64,000 nucleotides of DNA from assembly GCA_038049695.1 (NCBI GenBank), contig CP142454.1:19724501-19788500 (forward strand), read 5' to 3'. The DNA is from Cinnamomum chago. Its lineage: Eukaryota > Streptophyta > Magnoliopsida > Laurales > Lauraceae. Below are positions 22,340 through 33,300 of this stretch, piece by piece. Numbering within the stretch: the stretch's first letter is position 1; the number at the start of each line of letters is the position of its first letter. The notes beneath the pieces were generated by a model, which saw nothing but the letters and a program-made list of their open reading frames with translations, was not told the origin of the DNA and searched no databases. Position numbers and translations under genes: made by a program.

Positions 22340-22845
22340 GGGAGAATTTCAAAAAAGTCCTCAAGTTTCGGCCTTATTTCAAAAAAGGACACAAGTCTTA
22401 AAACTTTTCAAATTAGTCCCTAAGTTTTTCAGGAAGTTTTCAATTAAGGACATCCATCTATTTAAAGTTATTTTTCGACAACTTTTTTTCTTTTTTTTTT
22501 AAATACCCAAATTACCCTTCATTGTAATAAAACTCTCCCTCACTTCCTCTCTATTATCCTCATTTTCTTCACTGGTGTCCTCACGGTGATCAAGGACACC
22601 CAATGTTCTTACATCGATTGGTTGCATGTAATGGCGGCCGAAACCATGTCATGGCTTTAAATGAAGAGTAATATGGGTATTTTCAAAATATTGAGGGAAA
22701 AAGTCATCAGAAAATACCTTTAAATGGCAGGATGTCCTTAATAGAAAATTTTCTAAAAATCTTAGGGACTAATTTGAAAAGTTTCAAAACTTGCGTCCTT
22801 TTTTGAAATAAGGCAAAAACTTAAGGCCATATTTGAAAATTTCCC
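22340..22845. mobile_element. MULE-type MITE, 506 bp, long inverted repeats
   Basis: Left arm (from 22340, gggagaatttcaaaaaagtc) and the reverse complement of the right arm (ending 22845) align for about 130 bp, including ccttatttcaaaaaaggac and acttttcaaattagtccc. The perfect 9-bp flank ttattccta (22331-22339, 22846-22854) is the Mutator signature. The 240-bp core has no coding potential. It is unrelated in sequence to the MULE in the ANTH gene. Confidence 0.88.
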
Positions 22846-23192
22846 TTATTCCTATTATAAGATTGACCGTTTGGTAGAAAAAAAAAACAAAAACTCTACT
22901 TGGATCCCCCTGGGGACTGGGCCAGGAGTCGGTCCCCAGGTCGGTCCAAGTATCCCTGCTGAAAAAAAAAACATAATTAATGAATATATCTAAAATGTGC
23001 TAATTATATTTTGAATCAAACCGTAAATCTTAAGGTGAGACCAACTTATATTAGAGTAGGATTTATAATTATAAATGGGCTCGGGTTTTCATGAGTGGAA
23101 GTTCACCGTATCATAAGATTAAGAGGGTGTGAGACGGTTTAGTTTGTTTCTGTTGTTTGGTCGATCGATTCGTTGATTTTGAAGGCTTTTCA
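22846..23192 (+). promoter_or_regulatory. upstream region of the HERPUD-like gene
   Basis: About 340 bp between the MULE-type MITE and the ATG. No TATA box assigned. The MITE therefore sits in the proximal promoter region. Confidence 0.3.
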
Positions 23193-26100
23193 ATGGCGGA
23201 AGAAGCTTCTGAAACCCTAAATCCGCCTTCGCCATCAAAACCCTCAGAAGCAGACAATCTCAAACAACAACAGCAGGTGCGATCATCTATCTTTTCTGTC
23301 CCGATTTCGTTGCATCTTCTCTAGATTTTCATATTTCTACGCCAGACAACGTCGTCTAGGGTTAGGGTTAGGGTTTGGGGAATCTCATAGAAATTCATGT
23401 CTTGTTGGATTTTGTTTTCTTTCTTTTCATATATCTTCTTGATCTGTGAGACCGGCAGTGCATTGATTTGTAAGATCCATGATTGAATTCGATATGTTGA
23501 CTTTTGTGTGTGTATTGTTAGATCATTGCCTCGATTTTTAGTATTCATGTTTGTATGCTGTCGATCCTGATACGATCGATCATTCATATTTGTGGTTTAT
23601 CTCTAATACTCCTTTGATAAAACCTGGTTTTACTGTGAATTGGGAGGAGTTCAATACGAAGGGGATATGAATTTTGGAGTCAAAATTCATTGTTCTTGGT
23701 GTTTAATATATAGGGCTTACTTTGTATACTGTCTATCCTGATACGATCATGTGTATTTGTGGCCACTGCCGTTAATTTCTTGTTCCCCCAAACCAAATGT
23801 GGGCTGACCCTAACCTGCAACCTTGTGGTTTTTGACAATGAATAAAATTATTCTTGTTTTTGTTGAGGGGCTGAACATTGATCGCGCTCCAATTGATTTT
23901 AGACGTCAACTGAGAGAGTTATTCAATCACATTCTTTTTCGGAATATGTCAAATCGGTTCCAAAATTAAAAGGAAAGAGAAGGTGGGATTTTCAGTTTTA
24001 GAGTACTCATGATATTCAACTGTTGGTAGGGTGGTTGTTCTACATTGTACAAAAAATTTCGTGAAACAAGAAATTAACTAGGACCGCATGTGAGAGCAAG
24101 TCCAGCCTATATGCTTGTCACTCATTGCTTCCCATTCTTGAACCACTCTTTGTTGGGGAGCCAAGATGTTCATCAAGCAGGTGGCTGTATGTGTTCTGGA
24201 CCAAAAATAGGCCAGTCTATTCAACGGTTGGACCTCTGTATGAAATGATGGATGATTAAAAAAATCTCTCCAACAATCCATATTCAATGTGCGTGTGTTA
24301 TTCCACCTTATGAGTGGCCACCATACCAGGTTATTTACATGGTGGGGTCCACCATTTAATGGTTTGCCAAGGAGAGGTTATCACAGAGTTCCAATAATAC
24401 AGTAAGATGATATCTTTCTTATGCACCTATTCCGTACAATGTGACCAGTTTTCTGGTTGTCCAGATCATTGATCTGACCCACAGTCAATAGGGGTTGGTC
24501 AAAACCATTGAAGTTACGAGCCGTTTGACTTTTGGCCTTTTATCTGGACTGTTGCTGTGTTTTTTATTTCATTCTGTTATCTATCTACTTATAGGCTCTA
24601 ATGAATGACCATTTCAGAAAAAAAAAAGGGGGGAGGGGTAAATTGGATATCTTAAGATGATCTATTTGTAGACTCCTTTCAGATTGATGGGACAGGGCTC
24701 TGATTATGATTGTATGATCGCTATGATCATCCACTCTGTCATTTCTTTTTGGGCCTGCCCTCTTTCTGCAGTGGATACTGTCGGATTAATGGTTTGACCT
24801 GATGTAAATAATTCCACTGTTTCATGTGTCAAAAACTAGGTCTCCCTTGGCATGTTGAGAGAGGATCCAATTTTCCACTGTTTTAGAGTTGTATTGAAAT
24901 CACTAAACAACTCCTGTAAAGCCTTCTTTGGCATGTAGTTTGAGTTCCTGGAATTTTAGTTTATGTTGGAACACAAATAGGTACACCTTTTTTCTTTTCT
25001 GTTCTTCTATTTAAGTGCACAAATCATTAAGCTGGATAAGTTCCAGTCTGTCTAGTAATTCTGATACTTCAACGACTGTAAAAGATGGATGGGTTTATTT
25101 TTTCAGGCATCCGTATTCTCAGGCTTCCCAGCTTATCCTAATGCTGATCTCCAGATGTTTCCCATCATGTATCCCACACTTGTGCCAGGATTTATCCCTT
25201 CACAAAATCAGGAACAAAACAACCATGGTGGAGGAATATATGCTGTTCCAGTTATTCCATTCATGGGATCAATGGTTGGACTTCCTTCCAACACTCTCAT
25301 TCCTCTTAAATACACTGTGCCCACGTAAGTCATTTTTCTGCTTTCTTACATGACCATTTGTAACAACGCTCTTGTCAGATCCTTTAATTATTTTTTTCTT
25401 TGGTTGAGGACTAGTTAGATATTCTTCATCTTTTTTATTTTGTTACTGAGATGTTCGAGGTCATTTATACCACTTCTACTTTATTTGCTCAACTAGAAGC
25501 CTGCTTAAGCTATTGGTAGTTCGGCACATTATGCTATGTAAAATTCCACAATAGGTGTAAATTGTAAAATTCTATTTATGCCACTTGTACTTTTTTTGGT
25601 CTTTCTTTTATACCAAAAGAGAGGAAGGGGAGGGGGGGCGGTTAGGAAAACTAGGTTCTCATGTAGCCTTGTGTATGTGTGCCTTTTTACTTTTTCTCTT
25701 TTTTAAAATTCTGGAATATTGCGGATGTAGAATTGAGGTGATAATTTTATTAGATTCAAACTTACATTTTTTTTTTCTGAACATTTGTGTGTTCGTGTTC
25801 TTCACCATCAGAAGGCCCAGTCCTGCTGAGGGAGGCGTGGTTGGTGAGGAACGTGGACCAGAAGAAAGGCAACGGCATCCACCACAGAGACAAGTTATTG
25901 TCAGGAGATTTCAGTTTGGATTTCAGCTTGACTTGTTGCTAATAGTGAAGCTAGCAGCTGTAGTCTTTGTGTTCAACCAAGATGGATCGCGACAAAGGCT
26001 CATGTTTCTTTTGTTTTTTGCTTTATTTATTTATCTGTAAGTAGCTAAGCAACCTGTGATTCTTTTGTTTCTCTGAGCTGTTTCAGTAACACTTTTAGGC

Positions 26101-26452
26101 TTTCTAGTTTTCCCCTTTTTTCAGCTTATTGAGCCTTTTGTACTTTATCATGTTGCATTGTATTCCAGTATTCATATGCTGACTCTTCTTTGGTTAGTGG
26201 ATTGTTCTTAAAAGATCAAGTGCTTCCATATGAATCAACGCAAAGTTTCTTACCCTGTCGCTTATAAAAGATTTTGGTGATTCGGCTGACTGCAGATATC
26301 AAACTGGAGCTCTCACACCTTTTATTAGATGGCTTTCACGAGGGATGCAAAGGCCAGGAGTACCTCCTCAGCCCCAACCCCAACCACATCCTCCTGTCAG
26401 AGCGGAGAATGGACCTCTTGTTAGGCCAGAAGATGAGAATTCTCACCAGCCT

Positions 26453-26488
<36 letters not shown>

Positions 26489-27678
26489 GCACATGCGCGC
26501 GCACACCGACACATGAATGCACTTACATGCTTACTTTGACATATACTAAACACAACATGCACGTGAACATTTATGTTATTCACTTGCATGAGCGTATATG
26601 ATTATCATATGTCCTTGCACACTGCATCATTCAAGACATGTATTTGATGATTTTGATGTAGTGTGGGCAAGGAAGAATAGCCAACAGCCTATTCTCCAAG
26701 CCAAAGGCTTAGCGACAGGGATCGGTGGGATCCAAATGTCTTGGTCTCACACCACAGACAAACCATCAAGAGAAAAAACTCAAGGAGAAATTTTATTATT
26801 CAATCAACTTGTCTCTAATGAGGGCTTACAATCCTTTATATAGAGTCCATACTCTAATTCTATTATGGAAACGATTCCAATAAAAGCCAAATTCTAAATC
26901 TAATAAAATCCTAAAGCAAATAAAGTTTGCAAATAAAGAAAGCTTGCTAAATACTTGCATAAATCTTTATATTTTAGCTACTACTAAAAATAAGCTAGCA
27001 TAATCTCTTGAAATCAGGCACGATCTGAATTTTCTGTTTGTGGGCTGGCCGATAATGGATCTGGCCTACATCAAATTTTGATGCTCACTCTTATCTCTAT
27101 CTTTACCTCTACAAAAAATGTGCACATACTTCCATATGTTCTCCCTTACACTTCATCCAAGGTAGCAGTGGTAGCCTGGAAGAGCCCATAGCACAGTTGA
27201 AGGTGCTTAATGGGCGGCCATGAGGTTGTGGGTTCAAGCCAGTTTCCTTATAAGAAAAGAAAAAGTATATAGAGCATAATCTCTTGAAATCAGGCACAAT
27301 CTGAATTTTCTGTTTGTGGGCTGGCCGATAATGGATCTGGCCTACATCAAATTTTGATGCTCAATCTTTACCTCTACAAAAAAAATGTGCACATATTTCC
27401 ATATGTTCTCCCTTACACTTCATCCAAGGTAGCAGTGGTAGCCTGGAAGAGCCCATAGCGCAGTTGAAGGTGCTTAATGTGGCGGCCATGAGGTTGTGGG
27501 TTCAAGCCAGTTTCCTTATAAAAAAAGAAAAAGTATATAGTGATAACCTGCCTCTTGACCGTTACGCCCCCAAAGTCATCCTTTGTCTGCTGAAACCTTT
27601 TCCTTTATCTCGTAGTGGTGGTTTAATTATCATTTCATTTATGTTCTGGCTAGCATATGTTGTCACCAGCAATGTCTG

Positions 27679-27725
<47 letters not shown>

Positions 27726-27893
27726 GGGAATGAGAATCAACCTCAGGACAACATGAACCAACCAGCTGAGAATGAGAACAGGCCTGAACCAGCCAGAGGA
27801 AATGGTGTTAACTGGTGGGTCGTTGCCAAGGAGATCCAGATGATTGTTGTTGGCTTTGTGACTTCTCTTCTCCCTGGATTTCATAATGATTAG
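23193..27893 (+). CDS. conserved plant two-transmembrane protein, HERPUD-like
   Basis: Exons 23193-23276, 25107-25324, 25812-26036, 26296-26453, 27727-27893; 283 aa, frame continuous. The N-terminal third is P/G/N/Q-rich and ends in a conserved-looking block (YAVPVIPFMGSMVGLPSNTL, about 73-92). Two hydrophobic segments follow, FQLDLLLIVKLAAVVFVF (about 137-155) and LMFLLFFALFIYLYQTGAL (about 164-182), separated by the polar loop NQDGSRQR. A P/N/E-rich low-complexity part and a hydrophobic C-terminal segment (MIVVGFVTSLLPGF) finish the protein. The NQDGSRQR plus YQTG pattern resembles the membrane region of HERP proteins, which act in ER-associated degradation, but the ubiquitin-like domain of animal HERP is not visible. 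The function is therefore only suggested: an ER or other endomembrane protein. The first ATG (MAEEASETLN) opens the frame with no better upstream choice. Intron 4 has (CT)n runs at both ends. Confidence 0.82.
23356..23380 (+). promoter_or_regulatory. telo-box-like repeat in intron 1
   Basis: ctagggttagggttagggtt followed by tgggg, 80 bp after the exon 1 donor. It matches the plant telomere repeat (AGGGTTT) imperfectly over three units. Telo-boxes in first introns or leaders often accompany constitutively expressed plant genes; that role here is inference. Confidence 0.4.
26456..26486. repeat. (CT)n microsatellite at the 5' splice site of intron 4
   Basis: The run begins directly after the GT donor at 26454, so the donor reads GTCTCTCT, a weak match to the usual GTAAGT. 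It is followed by a CA/CG-rich stretch. Confidence 0.9.
26654..27073 (-). mobile_element. solo LTR, 420 bp, in intron 4 of the HERPUD-like gene
   Basis: The ends form an 8-bp inverted repeat (tgatgtag ... ctacatca) with TG...CA termini. Flanks are gattt and aattt (4 of 5 bases equal). On the minus strand a TATA-like ctatataaagg lies about mid-element followed by a transcribed-type stretch (gattgtaagccctcat), so the LTR points against the gene. No primer site or internal region adjoins it. Confidence 0.6.
27181..27270 (+). mobile_element. tRNA-derived SINE-like sequence, copy 1
   Basis: A-box-like tagcacagttgaagg (about 27190) and a B box ggttcaagcc (27231-27240) at about 40 bp spacing, followed by an A-rich tail aagaaaagaaaaag. 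It resembles the tRNA-related head of plant SINEs. It is not a functional tRNA: no acceptor-stem pairing was seen. Confidence 0.5.
27448..27541 (+). mobile_element. tRNA-derived SINE-like sequence, copy 2
   Basis: Second copy, created by the tandem duplication. It differs from copy 1 at a few positions (tagcgcag for tagcacag; one inserted t) and has the A-rich tail ataaaaaaagaaaaag. Confidence 0.5.
27682..27724. repeat. (CT)n microsatellite forming the polypyrimidine tract of intron 4
   Basis: About 21 CT units run directly into the acceptor ctccag at 27721-27726. Confidence 0.9.
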
Positions 27894-29891
27894 AATATTT
27901 TATTGGCTTCATAAACAGTTTCATCATGTTTTCTTCTTTTCTTTTAAAAGTCTCACCGTTGTGTGCTTCATAGATAGAGGTTCTTGCTTCTCTTATGGGT
28001 TCTGATTTTCAGCAGGGTGTAACTATGTTAAAGTATAACCAATTCTGAGTTCTCATTGCTATGACTTTTTTTTTTTCCAAATTGATTTGATGAATGTTTC
28101 TTTATTTCTTGGTAATTCCCATCGAAGGGTTGGGATGCCATGTCTTCTGCTAATGATGGCCGTAATGAAACTGGCTTACTCTTATCTCGTTGGATTGTTG
28201 GAAGACTGAAAGCTGCTTATACTACTAACTACCAATGAAAAGAAAAGACTGATACTACTATCTGCCTCGTAGCTGTATCGTTAGTTGGCCCCATAAGGTG
28301 GGTTGAATTGCTACAGCCTAGTTTAAGCCTGGATACTTCAAAATTGGCAATGCATCGGGTTGTATCAAATCTGATACTTCATGTTTAAAATCTGATCCCC
28401 AACCATATCCAAAGTGTGTGCCTATCATATCCATGTCATATCTGGTTATCATAGGTTATAATTTCTCAGTCTTTCAATAAAGCACAATTTAATCACATCT
28501 TAAAACTTCTCCATTGAACTTTCTAAGCATGTATTCAGGGGGACCAAGGGCTACGCCCCCATCCGACCCAAGCCTTTCTTTCCATGTGCATCAAGTGGGT
28601 TTTTTGCCTTTAGGTCCATGAGCTACAACCACGGATCAATCCGCGCGTGTTGGATGGGGGCTCGGGTCGAGTGCGTGGTGTGAGTATGTGCCGGAGTTGG
28701 AGAGAGAGAGAGAAGGGTCCATGAGCTACAATTAGGTTTAGGTCATGTAAACAAACCCAGCCAAAAGCAATAGACCCAACTTGTGCCCACATGCAGGTCT
28801 GGGTTTTAAGTCCATGTTCACTTAGACCCAGCGCAATTAGATTGGCCCTTGTACCATATCTAGCCCATTAAGGGCTCTGAACCAAAAACATGGGTTCGAA
28901 ACTGAATTGTTGGACCCATTTACATGTCCAAACCTGCCTAAATGGATCTAAGCAGATTTAAGCCCTTTAGCTCCACTTGCAAGAATTCCTCCTCATCTTG
29001 ATGAAGTTCATATGGGATTATGGGTGACGAGTAGATAGCAAAAATAGGGCCTATTTGGAAAGTATCATGTCTGAATTAGAGTTGGTTCAATTAAATATCT
29101 ATTTGAAATAAAGTTAATTTAGTTATATCCTTTTACAAATAAGACTATTTGGCAAGGCTCAATGTAAGTTGTACCATGTGGAATACGTCTGATTCAATAA
29201 AAGAAATATTCAAAAATAAAATTTGTCATATAATAAAAGTAATACGGCAAACTTGTAAAAAATAAAAATAAATGAAAGTCTAGTTTCTAAATACATTGAT
29301 GTCTATTTGAGAAAGTTATCATTTCTACTTTAACAATAATCTGATTTGGACAAGATATTACAATTATTGGATTGGATCTGTACTTGTCTACACGCAACCC
29401 AAATCAAATGGGTCAGGTCCAGGTTGGGTCAACAAGACTCAAGTGTAGACTTAATTGAATTTGGATCGGTCTAGGCCCAAGTATGTTGGACTAAGATCCA
29501 AGTTCTCATAGTTATAATCTAAAATAAGTACATATACAAGAAAAATGTACTATAATAGTAATAATCTCATGATGATATTTGGACCTAAGCTGGGCCCCCA
29601 TCAGCATACTATTGGAGTCTGCCAGGTCTTGGCCTATGAACCCAACTCATTATTGGACCCCTATTCTATCTAGCTCAGGTCAGGTCTTGGGCTCTTGGCC
29701 CAATTGAATCCATTTACACCCTACCCCAAACTTACTCTCTAGGACCCACATTAGATTACAAGGTCCATTTTTGTCTATAAATCCTCTTAATCAAGATGGC
29801 CCACTAAATTGAAAACCTTGTGGATCAATGTATGAAGCTCATATTTCAATTTACAATCATTAGTTGGGACATCTAATGGTGTGATCAGTAA
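27894..29891. other. intergenic, repeat-like
   Basis: No gene recognised. 28540-29760 is full of degenerate ggcccaa, gggtcc and ttgggcc words like the interiors of decayed hAT-type elements, but I could not find paired ends or a target-site duplication. Confidence 0.4.
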
Positions 29892-29987
29892 GATGAACGG
29901 TTCTGATCATAAAGTGCTAAGATCTTAGCATCCAGCTGAGATGAACGGTTCTGATCATAAAGTGCTAAGATCTTACTATCCAGCTGA
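29892..29987. repeat. 48-bp tandem duplication upstream of the bS16 gene
   Basis: Two copies (29892-29939, 29940-29987) of a unit starting gatgaacggttctgatcata, differing only by gc/ct near the end (cttagcatcc, cttactatcc). It ends about 350 bp before the start codon. Confidence 0.88.
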
Positions 29988-30081
29988 GGACAATCCATCC
30001 CTTCTTAGGCTCTTCGAAAGAACAAGAAGGCTGAGAGGAAGAGAGAAGGCCAAAAGGGGCAACAAGGGCTGCATCTCTCTG

Positions 30082-30239
30082 GTAAGTTTTCACTTCAAAT
30101 GCAATTTTGGAGTTGGTTTGGATGAGGTTAAGAAGGTGGAGAATCATCCAAATGACTCCTTAATGTTAAAGAGACAGGCCCTCTTCAAATGGGTTTCTTT
30201 GATTTTCCATGTATTCATGCTTTTTCACTTCATCTGCAG
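30082..30239 (+). other. probable 5'UTR intron of the bS16 gene
   Basis: Donor ctctctg|gtaagtttt and acceptor cttcatctgcag|cttgcag frame a 158-bp AT-rich stretch. It lies 100 bp before the ATG. Inferred only from splice-site quality. Confidence 0.45.
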
Positions 30240-30338
30240 CTTGCAGAGATCAAAAGCTTCAAAAACCAAGTAACATACTTGAAAAGAAACGGAAATAAGG
30301 AGAACCCATTTTAGTAAAGAAGCAGAAAGTATCAGAAA

Positions 30339-33300
30339 ATGGTGGTTAGGATTCGATTGTCGAGGTTTGGATGCAAAAACCGGCCTTTTTACCGTATCAT
30401 GGCGGCTGACAGCCGCTCTCCAAGAGATGGAAAGCATCTGGAAGTCTTGGGTTATTACAATCCATTGCCAGGTATAAGAAATTAAAAAAAAAAAAACGGA
30501 TTTTTCCTGTTTTTTATTTTATTTTCATTGGGTTTCTTGGTTAAAACCTTTTCCTTTCTTTTTGTTTTTGTGTGTGTTTTCTTTCTCAGGACAGGATGGT
30601 GGAAAGAGGATGGGTATGAATTTTGACAGAGTGAAGTAAGTGATAGTGTATCTAATTCTAGCAGTTGTTTTATTGGATATTTAGTTGATGTCAATAAAGA
30701 TTTCAGCTTGGTATTATAGCTTAGTTTGATTGGTGTAGAATATGAAATCAGAACCTTAAAACTTCATTTCATTTGTAGAGAAATTATCGTGCCCGCCATG
30801 TTCATTTCTTTGTTTTTATGTTTTACAATTGTTATCTAGAATCAAAAGACAAGTTTAGGAAAGGAAGCCTTTGTTTGTTAATTATTATTTTTGTCTTCAG
30901 AGGTAAAGTGATGTATTCTTGTTTTGTTCTTTGCAAAGCATTAAGTGGATATGTTTGGAACAAAGAGAAAGCGGAGATCGCTGAATCCTTCAACCTTCTT
31001 TCAAATCAATTTGCAAGCTATTCAATTACCTTGCCTATGGATCTCATAGACTGTAATAGCACCTAATAGAGTCTAATTACTCCAAAGGGATTCGCTGTTG
31101 TGAAAATGCAAATGTTTCTCTTATTGAGGTGTCCTTTTTATAATTAACAAATTGAGAGATTTTATATAGAGTGTGACACCAATAAAGAGAGCTTCAGAGG
31201 TGAATTTGGGTACACAAAGTTGCAATTGGTTCGGCTATTTTGGCCTAATGGTAGAATTTGATGTGTCATTTATTAGATAAGCTGACATTTGAAATCGCAT
31301 ATTCACATATTGAGGACTGGGTTTCCAAATAACAATAAAATCCACTTGTTAACTAGCTGAACCAAACTTTGCACTAGTCCAACACTTACAACTTACAACC
31401 AATAGTATAGGAGAACAAAATGCAAACTTGTATGGAGCTTCAATGGCAATTCATAGGAAAGGAAAATTGAATTCCAAAATAGATTTGTAGTTAGTAGAAA
31501 ATAACTACTAATCACTCATAACTTCCCAAATTATAAACTTAAACCTAACTTCCTAAATTCAAGCATGAGGATAACTCCTTTGCATATCACTTCACTAACA
31601 TTATCTGCACAACTTATAACGTAACCATCTAAATTTACAAACTAAAATAATATCAAGAAAACTACTTTTCAACATAAGTCGATGAGTTTGCATGTGCCCA
31701 AGTCCTTGGCTGGGCAATTTTGGCAGAAAGAATGGCTATGTGATATGCCATACTTTCAGGACGGTGGATATTAGATCTAGCATAGGTGTAATAATGTTAT
31801 TCCTGACATTTTACATAAAAGCTATACCATTATCAGATTTTATTATAGTTTTGGGCTGAAAAATCAGAAATGCAACATCCCGTTTCTGAATTTTGTATTT
31901 TCCTAAGCATAATGGAACAAATACCAAATTAGTCATTCTTTTTCTGAAAATATTCAAACTAGCCTTGCTTAGGGTACATCCAAACACACTCTACCTGATA
32001 CAAAGTTTCCACTTGGGAGTGCTTGACATGAGAGATTGGTTGCATTTAGATTTGCCATTTTCCTCCTTATTCTCATCAATATGTTACCTAGCAGCACCAA
32101 ATTTTCATTTCGACCTGCTGCGTTCTATATCGAGGCACCTCAGCTTTCTTCCTTTGACACTAGTCTCTTTTTTTTTTTTTTTATGATGAGTAGTCAGGGA
32201 TTTAGACTCAAGTTGTATGTGAAATAGAAATGTGAGTAATTTTTCATTATTTTTGGTAATATACTGGATTACTGGGGTGTGATTATCAGTTTTAAGTCAA
32301 ATATTGCAGGGTAACTAATGGTTATAACAGTTTTTTTATTCCTTTCAAATTATGGAGAAGAAGTGGCTTGGCGTTTTAGATTTTTACCACTAATAATACT
32401 CAACATTATATCACCATTGAGGCCTCATCCCACCTCAGCTATTTGCAGCCATGTTTTCGCTAACTGGGGCTTTACTGCTCTTTCCTTTCTAGTTAACTCT
32501 TCAATACGCCTTACTTAGTCTAAATCTAGTCTTGTCTATATGGGTTTGTGCCATTTCAAGTAACATTACTTGATTTTTTCCTTTATCGTGTGCTACTTAC
32601 AAGTTTTCTCTTATAGATCAATTCCTATTTTGTCTTTTAACTCCACCCATTCCTCTTAGGATGATTATTCCGGTGACATGTATTTTTGCTTCTTCATGTT
32701 TCTTCATTGCTCAACATTCAGCTCCATATAGGATAGCAAGTCTAACTAATGTCTTGTATAAAGACCCCTTTAGTTGAAGTGGTACTCAACGGTCACTAAA
32801 TAATCCACTCACTTGTCTCCACTTTGCCCACCTAGCATTAGTATTGTATGCTATGCCTAACTCTGACCCAGTTTTTTGCTTCACAGTTGCTCTCTGGTAC
32901 TGAAATCTATTTGGCACTAAACAATATTCAATTTTTGCCTACTCATCTTTCGTACTCTCAAATCCACTAAACTTGCTCTCCATGTATTTTGTCTTTTATC
33001 TCCTGATGTTCCAGCCTTTTGACTTTAAAGACTTGGCATTACATGCTAACTTGTAATTTTACCAATCTGGCAATCTCTCTCCATGTATGTTCTCTTCTAC
33101 TTTCGGGAACAAAAGATTCTCAATTGAGTGTTTTGGCAACGAGTTAAATTTTTTTGAATGGACAAGATGATATAATGTTAAATGCATGGATCTTGATTAT
33201 TGGGCATTTTATCTCTGCACGCATGACACAGGAATACAAGATGAAATTATCCATGACAAAGGAAGTTAGGAAAATAAATTTTGGCCTAAGCTTGAAGGCT

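Larger units (their letters stand above)
26998..27541. repeat. recent 276-bp tandem duplication
   Basis: Unit 1 26998-27273 and unit 2 27274-27541 are nearly identical apart from small indels and a few substitutions. Each unit holds the last 76 bp of the solo LTR plus the DNA next to it with a tRNA-like SINE relic. The duplication therefore happened after both insertions. Confidence 0.9.

Noticed and set aside
24078..24287. Minus-strand frame in intron 1 of the HERPUD-like gene
   Set aside because: Short, antisense, no similarity recognised.
26345..26539. Reading exon 4 of the HERPUD-like gene through the (CT)n repeat
   Set aside because: The frame runs into Leu-Ser repeat translation of a microsatellite; the spliced frame to 27727 restores a coherent protein end.
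27181..27541. Functional tRNA genes
   Set aside because: Only A- and B-box-like motifs are present; no acceptor or anticodon stems; adjacent A-rich tail points to a SINE relic.
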